Below, piece after piece: positions 27,927 through 36,171 of a DNA stretch of 64,000 bases (its first letter is position 1; the number at the start of each line of letters is the position of its first letter). This DNA comes from Pseudomonas chlororaphis (lineage in GTDB: Bacteria > Pseudomonadota > Gammaproteobacteria > Pseudomonadales > Pseudomonadaceae). The notes beneath the pieces are model-generated. The model worked only from the letters and a program-made list of their open reading frames with translations, did not search any database and had not been told where the DNA came from. A program made the position numbers and the translations under genes. The stretch covers positions 1,085,001 through 1,149,000 of the forward strand of contig CP011020.1 in the NCBI GenBank assembly GCA_001023535.1, read 5' to 3'.

Positions 27927-28228
27927 TGGCCGAACCGCCGCTCGCTGTCGGCCAGCTTGTTGCGCACCACGGCGTCCATGTCCAGGCCCAATTCGCTGCA
28001 CAACAGCAACAGGTACAACACGATGTCACCGACTTCCTGCCCGGCATGGGCCAGGGTGTCTGCCGGCAACTGGCGGGACTGATCCTCGGTCAGCCACTGG
28101 AAAATCTCCACCAGCTCGGCCATTTCCACGCTGGCGGCCATGGCGAGGTTCTTCGGGCTGTGGAAGCGCCGCCAATCGTTACGGTCACGAATGGCGTGCA
28201 GGCGTTCGGTCAGTTCAACAAGGTTCAT
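27923..28228 (-). CDS. MazG-like nucleotide pyrophosphohydrolase
   Basis: A 101-aa all-alpha NTP pyrophosphatase. The EXXE and EXXD metal motifs are seen in AASVEMAELVEIFQWL and GQEVGDIVLYLLLL, the pattern of RS21-C6/MazG-like enzymes that hydrolyse (often non-canonical) nucleoside triphosphates. The family is typically 100-120 aa. Start ATG 28228. The gene precedes and overlaps cmoM by four bases. Confidence 0.85.
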   Translation of the reverse strand: MNLVELTERLHAIRDRNDWRRFHSPKNLAMAASVEMAELVEIFQWLTEDQSRQLPADTLAHAGQEVGDIVLYLLLLCSELGLDMDAVVRNKLADSERRFGQ

Positions 28229-28386
28229 CGGGCTCTCCTGAATGCGCATAGCTTCGGGGGGATGACCGGGGAAGGCAAGCCTCTCGGTGCGCGTGGCAAT
28301 TTGCCCCATAATCGAACCATCGCGACGCCAACAGCTCCTACAATCAGACACAGTTCAACCCGGATCCCCTTCATCAGGATGCACAC

Positions 28387-28680
28387 ATGCAGGTAGAAAG
28401 CTTTTTCGAATGGCTCGGCCAAGCGCTCGGTTCGGTGATCCGCTTCATCGTCGACCTGCTCAGCGGCCTGTTCAACACCCTGGCCCACGCCGGCGGCAAC
28501 TTCGTCGACGGCCTGGCGCGCACCTTGGGCATGGACACCTCGATCATCAGCATCATCGCGCTGATCATCGGGTTGATGATGCTGTATTCGGCGATCCGCG
28601 CCTTTATGCGGGCCTCGATCATCATGGGGATTATCTGGTTGGTATTGGGGTTGTGGTTGTTGAGTTGGATCATTCACTGA
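28387..28680 (+). CDS. small membrane protein, conserved hypothetical
   Basis: A 97-aa protein with an amphipathic N-terminus (VESFFEWLGQALGSVIRFIV) and two hydrophobic helices (SIISIIALIIGLMMLYSAI and ASIIMGIIWLVLGLWLLSW). I do not recognise the family. It stands alone between the divergent MazG-like gene and a palindrome. The start ATG 28387 matches the start of hydrophobic structure, but the ribosome site is weak. Confidence 0.65.
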   Translation: MQVESFFEWLGQALGSVIRFIVDLLSGLFNTLAHAGGNFVDGLARTLGMDTSIISIIALIIGLMMLYSAIRAFMRASIIMGIIWLVLGLWLLSWIIH

Positions 28681-28710
28681 GGTCGCACGAGCCTATGCAG
28701 GAGCACAGTT

Positions 28711-28841
28711 GTGGCGAGGGGATTTATCCCCGCTGGGCTGCGCAGCAGCCCCAAACCCAGGCCATGCGGTACATCAGGTAAACCGCGTTAGTCGGATTTA
28801 CGACTGCTTCGCAGCCGAACGGGGATAAATCCCCTCGCCAC
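28711..28841. repeat. paired palindrome, GTGGCGAGGGG family, copy 1
   Basis: Forward arm GTGGCGAGGGGATTTATCC at 28711 is mirrored at 28820-28841, with inner complementary GCAGC/GCTGC segments. The same element occurs at 32648-32777. It is a second, distinct REP-like family in this genome. Confidence 0.8.
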
Positions 28842-28935
28842 AAAAAACGGGCCTGCGAAGTGCGGCGTGCTTCGCAGGGACTGGAAACGATCATCCAGAG
28901 AACCCGCTACAATTGCGCTCCATCAAGGAGCCCGC

Positions 28936-30285
28936 ATGTCCCACCTGATCACCGACTGGCGCGACCGCCTTACCCATCGCCGGGTCTGGGCGCTGGCGGC
29001 GCCGATGATTCTCTCGAACATTTCCGTGCCGCTGGTGGCGCTGGTGGACAGTACGGTCATCGGCCATTTGCCCCATGCCCATCAGCTGGGCGCGGTGGCG
29101 GTCGGGGCGAGTCTGTATACCGTGCTGGCGTGGGCCATGGGTTTCCTGCGCATGGGCTCCACCGGGTTCGCCGCCCAGGCCGCCGGACGTGGCGATGGCG
29201 CGGCGCTGCGGCAGGTGCTGGTGCAAGGCCTGTTGCTGGCGATGGGGCTGGCGGTGGTGCTCGGCGCCGTCGGCGTACCGCTGAGTGGCGTGGCGTTGCA
29301 CTTCATGCAGCCATCGGCCGAACTCGACCAATTGACCCGCGACTTTTTCCACACCCGGCTCTTCGGCCTACCGGCGGCGCTGGCCAGCTATGCATTGGTG
29401 GGCTGGTTCCTCGGTGCCCAGAATGCCCGAGCGCCGCTGGCGATCCTGCTGGTGACCAACCTGGTGAACATCGCCCTGAACCTGTGGTTCGTGATCGGCC
29501 TGGACTGGGGCGTGGCCGGTTCGGCCCGGGCCTCGGTGATTGCCGAGTGGACCGGTGCGCTGGTCGGCCTGGCCCTGGCACGCAAGACTCTGCGGGCCTG
29601 GCCCGGACAGGTGGCCTGGGCAGCCTTGGGGCGGTGGCAGAGCTGGCGCCCGCTGCTGGCGGTGAACCGGGACATTTTCATTCGCAGCCTGGCGCTGCAA
29701 GCGGTGTTCTTCCTGATCACCGTGCAAGGCGCGCGGCTAGGGGACGCGACCGTGGCAGCCAATGCCCTGCTGCTCAACGGCCTGCTGCTGACCGCCCACG
29801 CCCTGGACGGCCTCGCCCACGCGGTGGAAGCTTTGTGCGGGCATGCCATCGGCGCCCGCGATCGCCTCGCCCTGCGCCGTTCGCTGGTGGTGGCCTGCGG
29901 CTGGTCGCTGATTGCAAGCCTTGGGTTCGCGCTGCTGTTCCTGCTCGCCGGCCACCTGTTCATCGCGATGCAAACCGACATTCCCGACGTGCGCGCCACC
30001 GCCGACCAGTATCTGCCTTACCTGGCGGCCCTGCCGCTGATTGCGGTCTGGAGCTACCTGCTCGACGGGCTGTTCATCGGCGCCACCCGCGCCCGGGAAA
30101 TGCGCAACGGCATGCTGCTGACGCTGTTGCTGGTACTGCCTGTCGCCTGGGCGCTGCAAGGCTTGGGCAACCACGGGTTGTGGATCACCTTCCTGCTGTT
30201 CATGGCCTTGCGCAGCCTGACCCTCGGGGCCATCGCCTGGCATCTGCAACGGCGCGATCAATGGCTGGGCAGCCCCAGCCCATGA
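28936..30285 (+). CDS. MATE-family efflux transporter (DinF-like)
   Basis: A 449-aa MATE multidrug/Na+ (or H+) antiporter with 12 predicted helices. Helix 1 contains RVWALAAPMILSNISVPLVA, and VDSTVIGHLPHAHQLGAVAV has the conserved LVD-TVIGHL of the DinF/DNA-damage-inducible subgroup. Start ATG 28936, six bases after AAGGAG. It converges on the DUF4123 gene with a 4-bp gap. No SOS box was recognised upstream. Confidence 0.88.
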   Translation: MSHLITDWRDRLTHRRVWALAAPMILSNISVPLVALVDSTVIGHLPHAHQLGAVAVGASLYTVLAWAMGFLRMGSTGFAAQAAGRGDGAALRQVLVQGLLLAMGLAVVLGAVGVPLSGVALHFMQPSAELDQLTRDFFHTRLFGLPAALASYALVGWFLGAQNARAPLAILLVTNLVNIALNLWFVIGLDWGVAGSARASVIAEWTGALVGLALARKTLRAWPGQVAWAALGRWQSWRPLLAVNRDIFIRSLALQAVFFLITVQGARLGDATVAANALLLNGLLLTAHALDGLAHAVEALCGHAIGARDRLALRRSLVVACGWSLIASLGFALLFLLAGHLFIAMQTDIPDVRATADQYLPYLAALPLIAVWSYLLDGLFIGATRAREMRNGMLLTLLLVLPVAWALQGLGNHGLWITFLLFMALRSLTLGAIAWHLQRRDQWLGSPSP

Positions 30286-30289
30286 CATT

Positions 30290-31081
30290 TCACCCCGGAC
30301 CGCCCTGCCATGCCCGGCGTAGCTGATCGAGGTATTCCCGTGGCGACCGGCCTTCCAACTTCGGCACCGGCCGGGCATCGGGGTGTTGCAAGCGCAGCCA
30401 CAACCAGTCATCGAGCAACGCCTGTTCGGTGAACCCCAGCCCCATCCCCTCCTGGAAGCGCTTCCAGAGCAGGTGATAATCACGCCCGATGGCGCGCGAC
30501 CAGCGCCAGGCGTGGCGCTCCAGCAGGCATTGCTGGAGTTGGCATTGCTGCCGATCACTGAGGCTGTGTTCGTTCTCCAGCGCCGTCACCGGCAACCCGG
30601 GATTGGTCAGTTGCTGCCAGCCCAGGCTGCCGATGGCGCGGTCGGCCCAGGTGCCACCGAACCAGCGCACCTGGCTGATGGGCCCCAGCCAGCAACTGAG
30701 TTCCTGCGGGTCGCAACCGTCGAAAAAATAGCTGGCGGTGTGCGGGTTGTAATAGTTCAGCAACGCTTTGTGGTGCAGGCCCAAGGTCACCGTCAGCATC
30801 CGCCGCAGATGCGCCAGCAGTTGTTCCGCCGACGCACTGCTGATCAACACCAGCCCCGGCCAGGCCTGCGGATCCAGATGACAGAGACTGACCAACCCAC
30901 CCGCTCGCCGAAGATCCAGCAACAGTGGGCTGTGCTCCCCGAGGCCGTGCAACTCGGTGTCGTCGAACAGCACCTCGGCCTGAACCCCCGCGAACTGTTC
31001 TTGCAGGCGCCACGTCGCGTCGGGCGCACTCGGTACGTCGAGCAGCAACCAATGGGACCCGGCCAGGGTGCCGGCGCTCAC
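30290..31081 (-). CDS. DUF4123 protein, likely type VI effector adaptor
   Basis: A 263-aa protein. The DUF4123 domain (about 5-130) is recognisable from SHWLLLDVPSAPDATWRLQE, SPLLLDLRRAG, LLAHLRRMLTVTLGL and LLNYYNPHTASYFFDGCDP. DUF4123 proteins (Tap/TEC) load effectors on VgrG. The start is GTG 31081, overlapping the vgrG stop by four bases, so it is translationally coupled to VgrG. A C-terminal helical extension (about 130-263) follows. Unusually, no effector gene follows: the next gene (MATE) is convergent. Confidence 0.82.
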   Translation of the reverse strand: MSAGTLAGSHWLLLDVPSAPDATWRLQEQFAGVQAEVLFDDTELHGLGEHSPLLLDLRRAGGLVSLCHLDPQAWPGLVLISSASAEQLLAHLRRMLTVTLGLHHKALLNYYNPHTASYFFDGCDPQELSCWLGPISQVRWFGGTWADRAIGSLGWQQLTNPGLPVTALENEHSLSDRQQCQLQQCLLERHAWRWSRAIGRDYHLLWKRFQEGMGLGFTEQALLDDWLWLRLQHPDARPVPKLEGRSPREYLDQLRRAWQGGPG

Positions 31082-32391
31082 GGCGCGATACCCGCGCCGG
31101 GCTGGGTGAGCAACCGGCAGGTGCACAACGCCTCGGCGCAATGGCTGAAACTGCCGCCGCCGGGTAGCAGGCACAACAAGACCAGCGGCTCGGCACTGCG
31201 GATCGCCGACAGGAGCATCGGGTCGGCAACCGCCGGCCCCGGTGCGCGGCCGGCGATCGGGGCGGCCGCAGGCTCAACCGGCGCAGCCAACGCGGGGCCG
31301 TCGAGAAAGGCACTGATCAACGGACGATCCGGATCGCCTTCGATAAAACTCACCAACACCTCGGTGCCCTCGCGCAACTCGTCCGCCCCCGCCAGCAACT
31401 CGGGCGCCAACGGCAGCCAACAATGGCTGGAACGGGCGCCCTCGCCCTGGTAGACCCAGTCGAACTGCACCGCCACGCGTCCGGCTTCTTGCATCACCGG
31501 CTCATCCACCGCGACCACCCAACCCCGTTGCCGGCTCGCCATGCGCGGCTTCGTCGCCCGCAGGGCTGTCTGCCACGGCGCGCCCTGGGGGATGGCCTTG
31601 AACTGGTTGCCATACACCCCCGCCTGGCCGCGGTGCTCGACGCCGGTCAGCAGCCAGCAGCGGTTCCAGCCCTCCAGGGGATGCGCTGCCAGCGTCACCG
31701 CTCGGCCAACGTGCAGGTTCTTCAGGTCGCTGCGCCCCCGGGCAACCTGTGCGCCCGGCAGCGTGCTCTGCACACTGAAGGCCCGGACGCCCGGCGCTGG
31801 CCGGTGGTCGCCATAAACCGCCTCGCCCACCAACGGGAAACGGTCTGGACTGTCGGTGAAAACCAGGCAATGTCCGTCCGGGGTCTGTTCGAAATGAAAA
31901 TGGATGCCGGCTTGCGCGCACAGCCGTTGGAGAAATTGCAGGTCCGACTCCCGGTATTGGGTGCAGAAGTCTTGCGCAGGGTAGTCGCCGCTCAGGTCCA
32001 GGCACAGGTGCCGGCCGCCGATGCCATGTTCCCGGAGCACCTGGCGCAGGATCTGCGGCACCGAGCGAGCAACGAACACCCGTTGGCTGAAGCGCTGCGC
32101 CAGGCAAGCCAGCTTCGGCCCGATACGCACCCGGCAGCCGGCGCCCGGAGGCTGTTCGAGCAGTTCGTGCAATTGCCCATGAATGCCTCGACCCGGCGCG
32201 CCGAAGCTCAGCCACACGTTGCGGTACAGCAGCCCGGCCAAGTCCACGGGGGCGTCGGGGAGCAACAATTGCGCCTCATAGGCGAAGGGTTCGCTGATGG
32301 CTTCGCTGCCCGTGAAGGCCACGACGACCAAGGGTTCGGGCAGACCGGCTATCTCCAGACGAAAGGCTGACTCGCGGGCTGGATCGGACAT
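31078..32391 (-). CDS. vgrG: short VgrG (TssI) type VI secretion spike protein lacking the needle
   Basis: A 437-aa VgrG-like protein. The gp27-like base is recognisable from PFAYEAQLLLPDA, FSQRVFVARSVPQILRQVLR and YRESDLQFLQRLCAQAGIHF. The gp5-like OB fold ends EVLVSFIEGDPDRPLISAF. Ordinary VgrGs continue with a long beta-helix spike and run to about 600-700 aa; here the chain ends after a Pro/Ala linker and a Cys-bearing tail (LVLLCLLPGGG, HCAEALCTCR). No other T6SS gene is in the window; vgrG and the overlapping DUF4123 gene form an isolated pair. It could be a functional short VgrG or a decayed one; the intact frame favours the former. Confidence 0.82.
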   Translation of the reverse strand: MSDPARESAFRLEIAGLPEPLVVVAFTGSEAISEPFAYEAQLLLPDAPVDLAGLLYRNVWLSFGAPGRGIHGQLHELLEQPPGAGCRVRIGPKLACLAQRFSQRVFVARSVPQILRQVLREHGIGGRHLCLDLSGDYPAQDFCTQYRESDLQFLQRLCAQAGIHFHFEQTPDGHCLVFTDSPDRFPLVGEAVYGDHRPAPGVRAFSVQSTLPGAQVARGRSDLKNLHVGRAVTLAAHPLEGWNRCWLLTGVEHRGQAGVYGNQFKAIPQGAPWQTALRATKPRMASRQRGWVVAVDEPVMQEAGRVAVQFDWVYQGEGARSSHCWLPLAPELLAGADELREGTEVLVSFIEGDPDRPLISAFLDGPALAAPVEPAAAPIAGRAPGPAVADPMLLSAIRSAEPLVLLCLLPGGGSFSHCAEALCTCRLLTQPGAGIAP

Positions 32392-32544
32392 CGGCGTTTC
32401 TCTACAGGAGGGGCGGCCGAGGATTCTCGCCGAGAGCCATGGTCGAGTAGAGGGCTGAAGTACAAGTTAGGAAAGGGACTACACGAAATTAGGACTACGC
32501 CGGTTATGTGCGCCGATGCGCGGAAATAACACAGGCACAAACAA

Positions 32545-32615
32545 AAATGCCCTTCAGGACTGTCCGAAAACTCCCGCAGTATGCGATGCAGTTTCTGACA
32601 GAGCGAAGGGCATTT
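32545..32615. repeat. inverted repeat with 49-nt loop
   Basis: Arms AAATGCCCTTC (32545-32555) and GAAGGGCATTT (32605-32615) are perfect reverse complements. It could be a structured RNA, a terminator or a small mobile-element remnant. Confidence 0.5.
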
Positions 32616-32647
32616 GCCGTCCAGTTGAAAATGGCGCCGGAGCCCCT

Positions 32648-32777
32648 GTGGCGAGGGGATTTATCCCCGTTGGGCTGCGAAGCGGCCCCAGAACCCAGTC
32701 TGTGGAGCAACAGGCAAATCTCGTTAGCCGGTTTTACGGCTGCTTCGCAGCCGAACGGGGATAAATCCCCTCGCCAC
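32648..32777. repeat. paired palindrome, GTGGCGAGGGG family, copy 2
   Basis: Same element as 28711-28841: arms GTGGCGAGGGGATTTATCC and its complement, with inner GGGCTGCGAAGC and GCTTCGCAGCC segments. It lies just after the speA stop codon. Confidence 0.8.
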
Positions 32778-32803
32778 AGGTTCGGTGGACGCTCAGGCCC
32801 CCA

Positions 32804-34717
32804 TCAAGAAGACAGATACGACGAACGCGTCAGGCCCAGGCGCAAGGCGTCGAGGAACTGGGTGCGCTCGGCAGCGCTGATCCGGGCGCTGGCGCACTTG
32901 TCGCGGTAGTGAGTCATCAACTCTTCCGGCGACAGGTGCACGTAGCGCAGCATGTCCTCGATGGTGTCGTGGGTCTCGATACCGGCGTGGTACACACTGC
33001 CGTCGGCGTTCTGGTAAATGTTCACCGAGTCGGTGTCACCGAACAGGTTGTGCATGTCGCCCAGGATTTCCTGGTAGGCGCCCACCAGGAAGATGCCCAG
33101 CAGGTAGTCTTCGCCCGTGTTGAGGGCATGCACCGGCAGGCTGGTCTCGATGCTCTGCTCGTCGACGTACTGCTTGATCTTGCCATCGGAGTCGCAGGTC
33201 AGGTCTTGCAGCACGGCACGGCGCATCGGCTCTTCGTCGAGGCGATGCAACGGCAGGATCGGCAATACCTGGCCGATGGCCCAGGTGTCCGGCAGGCTCT
33301 GGAACACCGAGAAGTTGCAGATGTACTTGTCGGCCAGCTTGTCGTTGAGTTCGTCCAGCACCTGGCGGTGGGACCGCTGGCGAGCCTTCAGCGAATTGTG
33401 CAGGCGCCGGCAAACGGCGAAGTAGCACTGCTCGGCCAGGGCTTTCTCGGCCAGGGTCAACTTGCCGTCGGCGTACTGCGCGGCCACGTCGCTCATGTAG
33501 TGGGTGGCACGCCAGTAGGTCTCGGTGACCATCTCGATGTCAGTCGGCCCCAACAGGTCCACCAGCCATTGCACGGTTTCCGGCAGCTCCAGCTTGTTGT
33601 CGATCACCGGCACGTCGTCGTTGTGCTTCTCGACGTCGGTCACCTGCACCACCAGCATGGCGTGGTGGGCGGTCAGCGACCGGCCGCTTTCGGAGAAAAT
33701 GTGCGGATGCGGCAGGCCCTGGGCGTCGCAGAACTCCTTGAGCATGCCGACCACGACACCGGCGTAGTCGTCCATGTCGTAGTTGATCGAACTGGCATTG
33801 CGCGAGTGGGTGCCGTCGTAGTCCACGCCCAGACCACCGCCCACGTCGATGTGGTCCACCGGCAGGCCAAGGTTGCGCAGCTCGCCGTAGTAGCGGATCG
33901 CTTCCTTGAAGCCGTGCTGGTAGTCCGCCAGGTTGGCGATTTGCGAACCCATGTGGAAGTGCAACAGGCGGATGCCCTGGTCCAGGCCCGCGGCGCGGAA
34001 GCGCTCGACCACCGACAACAGTTGCGCGGCCGACAGGCCGAACTTGGATTTCTCGCCGCCGGTATCGGCCCACTTGCTCGATGCCAGGGACGACAGGCGC
34101 ACCCGCAGGCCGACCTGTGGCTTGACCTTGAGCGAGGTCGCCTCTTCGATCACCAGGCCGACTTCGGACTCTTTCTCGATGACGATGAAAACGTTGTGGC
34201 CCAGTTTCTGGCCCATCAGCGCCAGGCGGATGAACTCACGGTCCTTGTAGCCGTTGCAGACGATGGTCCCGCCCTTCGGCGCCAGCGCCAGCACCGCCAG
34301 CAGCTCCGGCTTGGAACCGGCTTCCAGGCCGATGGAAACATTCTGGGTGGCGATGATGTTCTCGATCACCGCTTCCTGCTGGTTGACCTTGATCGGGTAG
34401 AGCGCGGTGTATTGGCTCTGGTATTCCAGCCGCGCGATGTTGCTGTCGAACGCACCGGTGAGCTGGCGCACGCGGTCTTGCAGAATGTCGGGGAAGCGCA
34501 CCAGCAAGGGCAGCGAGAGGCCGCTCTGGCGCAGTTGCTCGACTTGCTCGAACAGGTCGATGGGCGAGCTGCCGGGACCGTTCGGACGGACTTCGACGCG
34601 ACCGGCGTCATTGATCGCGAAATACCCGGCCCCCCAATGGCGAATCCCGTAAACACTGCGGCTGTCCGCAACTGTCCATTGGCTGCCATCGTCTTTGCGT
34701 GTGCGTCGTACGGACAT
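32804..34717 (-). CDS. speA: biosynthetic arginine decarboxylase
   Basis: A 637-aa PLP enzyme (fold III, alanine-racemase-like barrel) that converts arginine to agmatine, the first step of putrescine synthesis. The PLP lysine is Lys110 in [13 protein letters not shown]. Further motifs are [45 protein letters not shown] and [17 protein letters not shown]. Length matches SpeA (about 635-660 aa). It is followed on the same strand by a palindrome. Upstream, repeats separate it from yciH. Order speA, yciH, NUDIX, DUF2333, gcbA matches PA4839-PA4843 as I remember it. Confidence 0.95.
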   Translation of the reverse strand: MSVRRTRKDDGSQWTVADSRSVYGIRHWGAGYFAINDAGRVEVRPNGPGSSPIDLFEQVEQLRQSGLSLPLLVRFPDILQDRVRQLTGAFDSNIARLEYQSQYTALYPIKVNQQEAVIENIIATQNVSIGLEAGSKPELLAVLALAPKGGTIVCNGYKDREFIRLALMGQKLGHNVFIVIEKESEVGLVIEEATSLKVKPQVGLRVRLSSLASSKWADTGGEKSKFGLSAAQLLSVVERFRAAGLDQGIRLLHFHMGSQIANLADYQHGFKEAIRYYGELRNLGLPVDHIDVGGGLGVDYDGTHSRNASSINYDMDDYAGVVVGMLKEFCDAQGLPHPHIFSESGRSLTAHHAMLVVQVTDVEKHNDDVPVIDNKLELPETVQWLVDLLGPTDIEMVTETYWRATHYMSDVAAQYADGKLTLAEKALAEQCYFAVCRRLHNSLKARQRSHRQVLDELNDKLADKYICNFSVFQSLPDTWAIGQVLPILPLHRLDEEPMRRAVLQDLTCDSDGKIKQYVDEQSIETSLPVHALNTGEDYLLGIFLVGAYQEILGDMHNLFGDTDSVNIYQNADGSVYHAGIETHDTIEDMLRYVHLSPEELMTHYRDKCASARISAAERTQFLDALRLGLTRSSYLSS

Positions 34718-34835
34718 CGAAGTCCCCTATAAAGAAGTCAAAATGCACCATCCGGTCGGAGGCTGGGGCAGTCTAGAGAGTGAAAATGACGAATTGTCTG
34801 TCAGCAGGGTAGACCCTGCTGGCAGCGCTGAGTTT

Positions 34836-34977
34836 AGGCTCTGTCTGAAAAGCCTTGATACTCGTTCATGCTGCGTTGAAAACCGGCTCGGAATGCTCAT
34901 TTACTCCAGTAAACTCCGCTTCCTCGCCGGTTTTCGCCTTGCCTGACCTTCGTCTCAAGACTTTTCAAACAGAGCCT
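34836..34977. repeat. inverted-repeat element A
   Basis: 17-bp arms AGGCTCTGTCTGAAAAG (34836-34852) and CTTTTCAAACAGAGCCT (34961-34977) match with one mismatch. They enclose a 108-bp core with its own nested hairpins. MITE-like in layout, but no target duplication was recognised. Confidence 0.6.
34870..34942. repeat. structured hairpin repeat, copy 1
   Basis: Order of parts: GCTGCGTTG, stem GAAAACCGGC, ATGCTCATT, small hairpin TTTACT/AGTAAA, AACTCCGCT, stem GCCGGTTTTC, CGCCTTGC. Copy 2 at 53414-53488 keeps the unpaired blocks but changes both stems in a compensating way. Confidence 0.65.
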
Positions 34978-34994
34978 GGAAACCCGTTCAGAAC

Positions 34995-35069
34995 AGGCTC
35001 TGTGAAAACCATGCGGGCGACCGCGAACCGTACGTTCGGATCAAGCCGAGGGTGGTTTTCACAGAGGCT
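34995..35069. repeat. inverted-repeat element B at the yciH stop
   Basis: Arms AGGCTCTGTGAAAACCA (34995-35011) and TGGTTTTCACAGAGGCT (35053-35069), one mismatch. Its ends share AGGCTCTGT with element A. It abuts the yciH stop codon with one base between and could terminate yciH. Confidence 0.6.
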
Positions 35070-35070
35070 G

Positions 35071-35442
35071 CTAGCCGCCGGATTTCTTGGCCTTGAAACC
35101 GTGCTTGACCAATTCGGCCAGCAACAGCTCGACGTGATCGCCCTGGATCTCGATGACGCCGTCCTTCAACGCGCCACCGGTGCCACAGCGTTTCTTCAAC
35201 GTCGTCGCCAATTCCTTGAGCGCGTCTTCGGCCAACGGCACACCGGTGATCGTGGTCACCGTCTTGCCGCCGCGACCCTTGCTTTCGCGGCGCACGCGGG
35301 CAATGCCATCACCGGCAGGGATGACGGTCTGTTTGCAGATGCAGGCATCCACCGGTTGACGGCAATCAGGGCAATGACGACCGGCGTCGGTAGAAAATAC
35401 CAGGCCGCCCAAGGCGGCGAAGGATGCGGCTTTTTTGGCCAC
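35071..35442 (-). CDS. yciH: SUI1/YciH-family translation factor homologue
   Basis: A 123-aa SUI1-fold protein related to eIF1. A short N-terminal zinc-ribbon-like Cys cluster (CPDCRQPVDACICKQ, about residues 24-38) is followed by the SUI1 core: TVTTITGVPLAEDALKELA, KKRCGTGGALKDGVIEIQGD and LLLAELVKHGFKAKKSGG. Bacterial YciH influences start-codon fidelity. The start is GTG 35442, seven bases after AGAGG; upstream in-frame ATG 35484 has no family similarity. It is next to speA as in P. aeruginosa. Confidence 0.87.
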   Translation of the reverse strand: MAKKAASFAALGGLVFSTDAGRHCPDCRQPVDACICKQTVIPAGDGIARVRRESKGRGGKTVTTITGVPLAEDALKELATTLKKRCGTGGALKDGVIEIQGDHVELLLAELVKHGFKAKKSGG

Positions 35443-35610
35443 CGGCAATCCTCTCGGGAGGACAAAGACTGGTCGAGAGAGCAATGCCTCGACCGCGAAG
35501 CCCCACTCAGGCAGGGGCAGCGCTACTGGACCGCAGACGTCGGTTCAGCTTGAAAAGTCGCGCAGTGTAACGGCAAAAAGCCGACTTGCTAAGGGCCAAT
35601 CGGCGCCAAT

Positions 35611-36168
35611 TTATAGCTTCTTTGCGACGCCATCGCCGTGGGCGCGCAAATAGCGCTCCAACGCCGCCAGCGAGTCCGGGCAGTAAGGCTTGCGGCGGAT
35701 TTCATCCAGCACCTGGTCGATGGGCAGAAACCGCGCTTCGAGCACTTCCTCCGGTTGCAGCACCAGGGGGCCGTCCCACACCGCCGAGAACGCCGAGCAC
35801 CACAGCCGGCTACCGGTGTCCTCGAAATAGAAGTGGTCGTGGGCGGTCAGCGCGACGCCGCTCACGCCCAGTTCCTCGGCCAGCTCCCGGGCGGCCGATT
35901 CGGTGTAGGTCTCGTGGGCCTGCACCATGCCGCCCGCCGCCACGTCCCAGAACCCCGGGTAGATCGCCTTGCTCAACGTGCGCCGGTGAACACACAGTTC
36001 ACCGGCCGAGTTGAACAACAGGATGTAGGTGCCGCGCCCGATCAGCCCGCGCTCACGCAGGTCCGAGCGCACCAGGCTGCCCAGCAGGTTGTCGTGTTCA
36101 TCGACCCAGGCGATCAGCTCGGCATCCGAGGCCTCTCGGTGGGCGACCTCCCGGGCGCTTTCGCTCAT
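35611..36168 (-). CDS. NUDIX hydrolase (YfcD type)
   Basis: A 185-aa NUDIX protein. The NUDIX box is GMVQAHETYTESAARELAEE and continues into LGV (about residues 79-101). The N-terminal VDEHDNLLGSLVRSDLRERG and YILLFNSAGELCVHRRT resemble the isopentenyl-diphosphate isomerase/YfcD branch. Substrate unknown. Only 3 bp separate it from the upstream DUF2333 gene on the same strand, so the two form an operon. Confidence 0.87.
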   Translation of the reverse strand: MSESAREVAHREASDAELIAWVDEHDNLLGSLVRSDLRERGLIGRGTYILLFNSAGELCVHRRTLSKAIYPGFWDVAAGGMVQAHETYTESAARELAEELGVSGVALTAHDHFYFEDTGSRLWCSAFSAVWDGPLVLQPEEVLEARFLPIDQVLDEIRRKPYCPDSLAALERYLRAHGDGVAKKL

Positions 36169-36171
36169 CGA

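Larger units (their letters stand above)
32392..32803. other. 412-bp gene-free stretch upstream of vgrG
   Basis: It holds an 11-bp perfect inverted repeat (32545-32555 with 32605-32615) and a GTGGCGAGGGG-family palindrome (32648-32777). No credible gene, and no promoter for vgrG that I could place. Confidence 0.6.
34718..35070. other. 353-bp repeat-filled gap between speA and yciH
   Basis: Contains two adjacent inverted-repeat elements with related ends (34836-34977 and 34995-35069), the first enclosing a structured hairpin repeat (34870-34942) that recurs at 53414-53488. The speA promoter presumably lies in 34718-34835. No gene seen. Confidence 0.6.

Noticed and set aside
28860..30326. 488-codon forward frame overlapping the MATE gene in another phase
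   Set aside because: Translation is Arg/Pro/Gly-rich noise; the MATE frame has twelve helices and family motifs.
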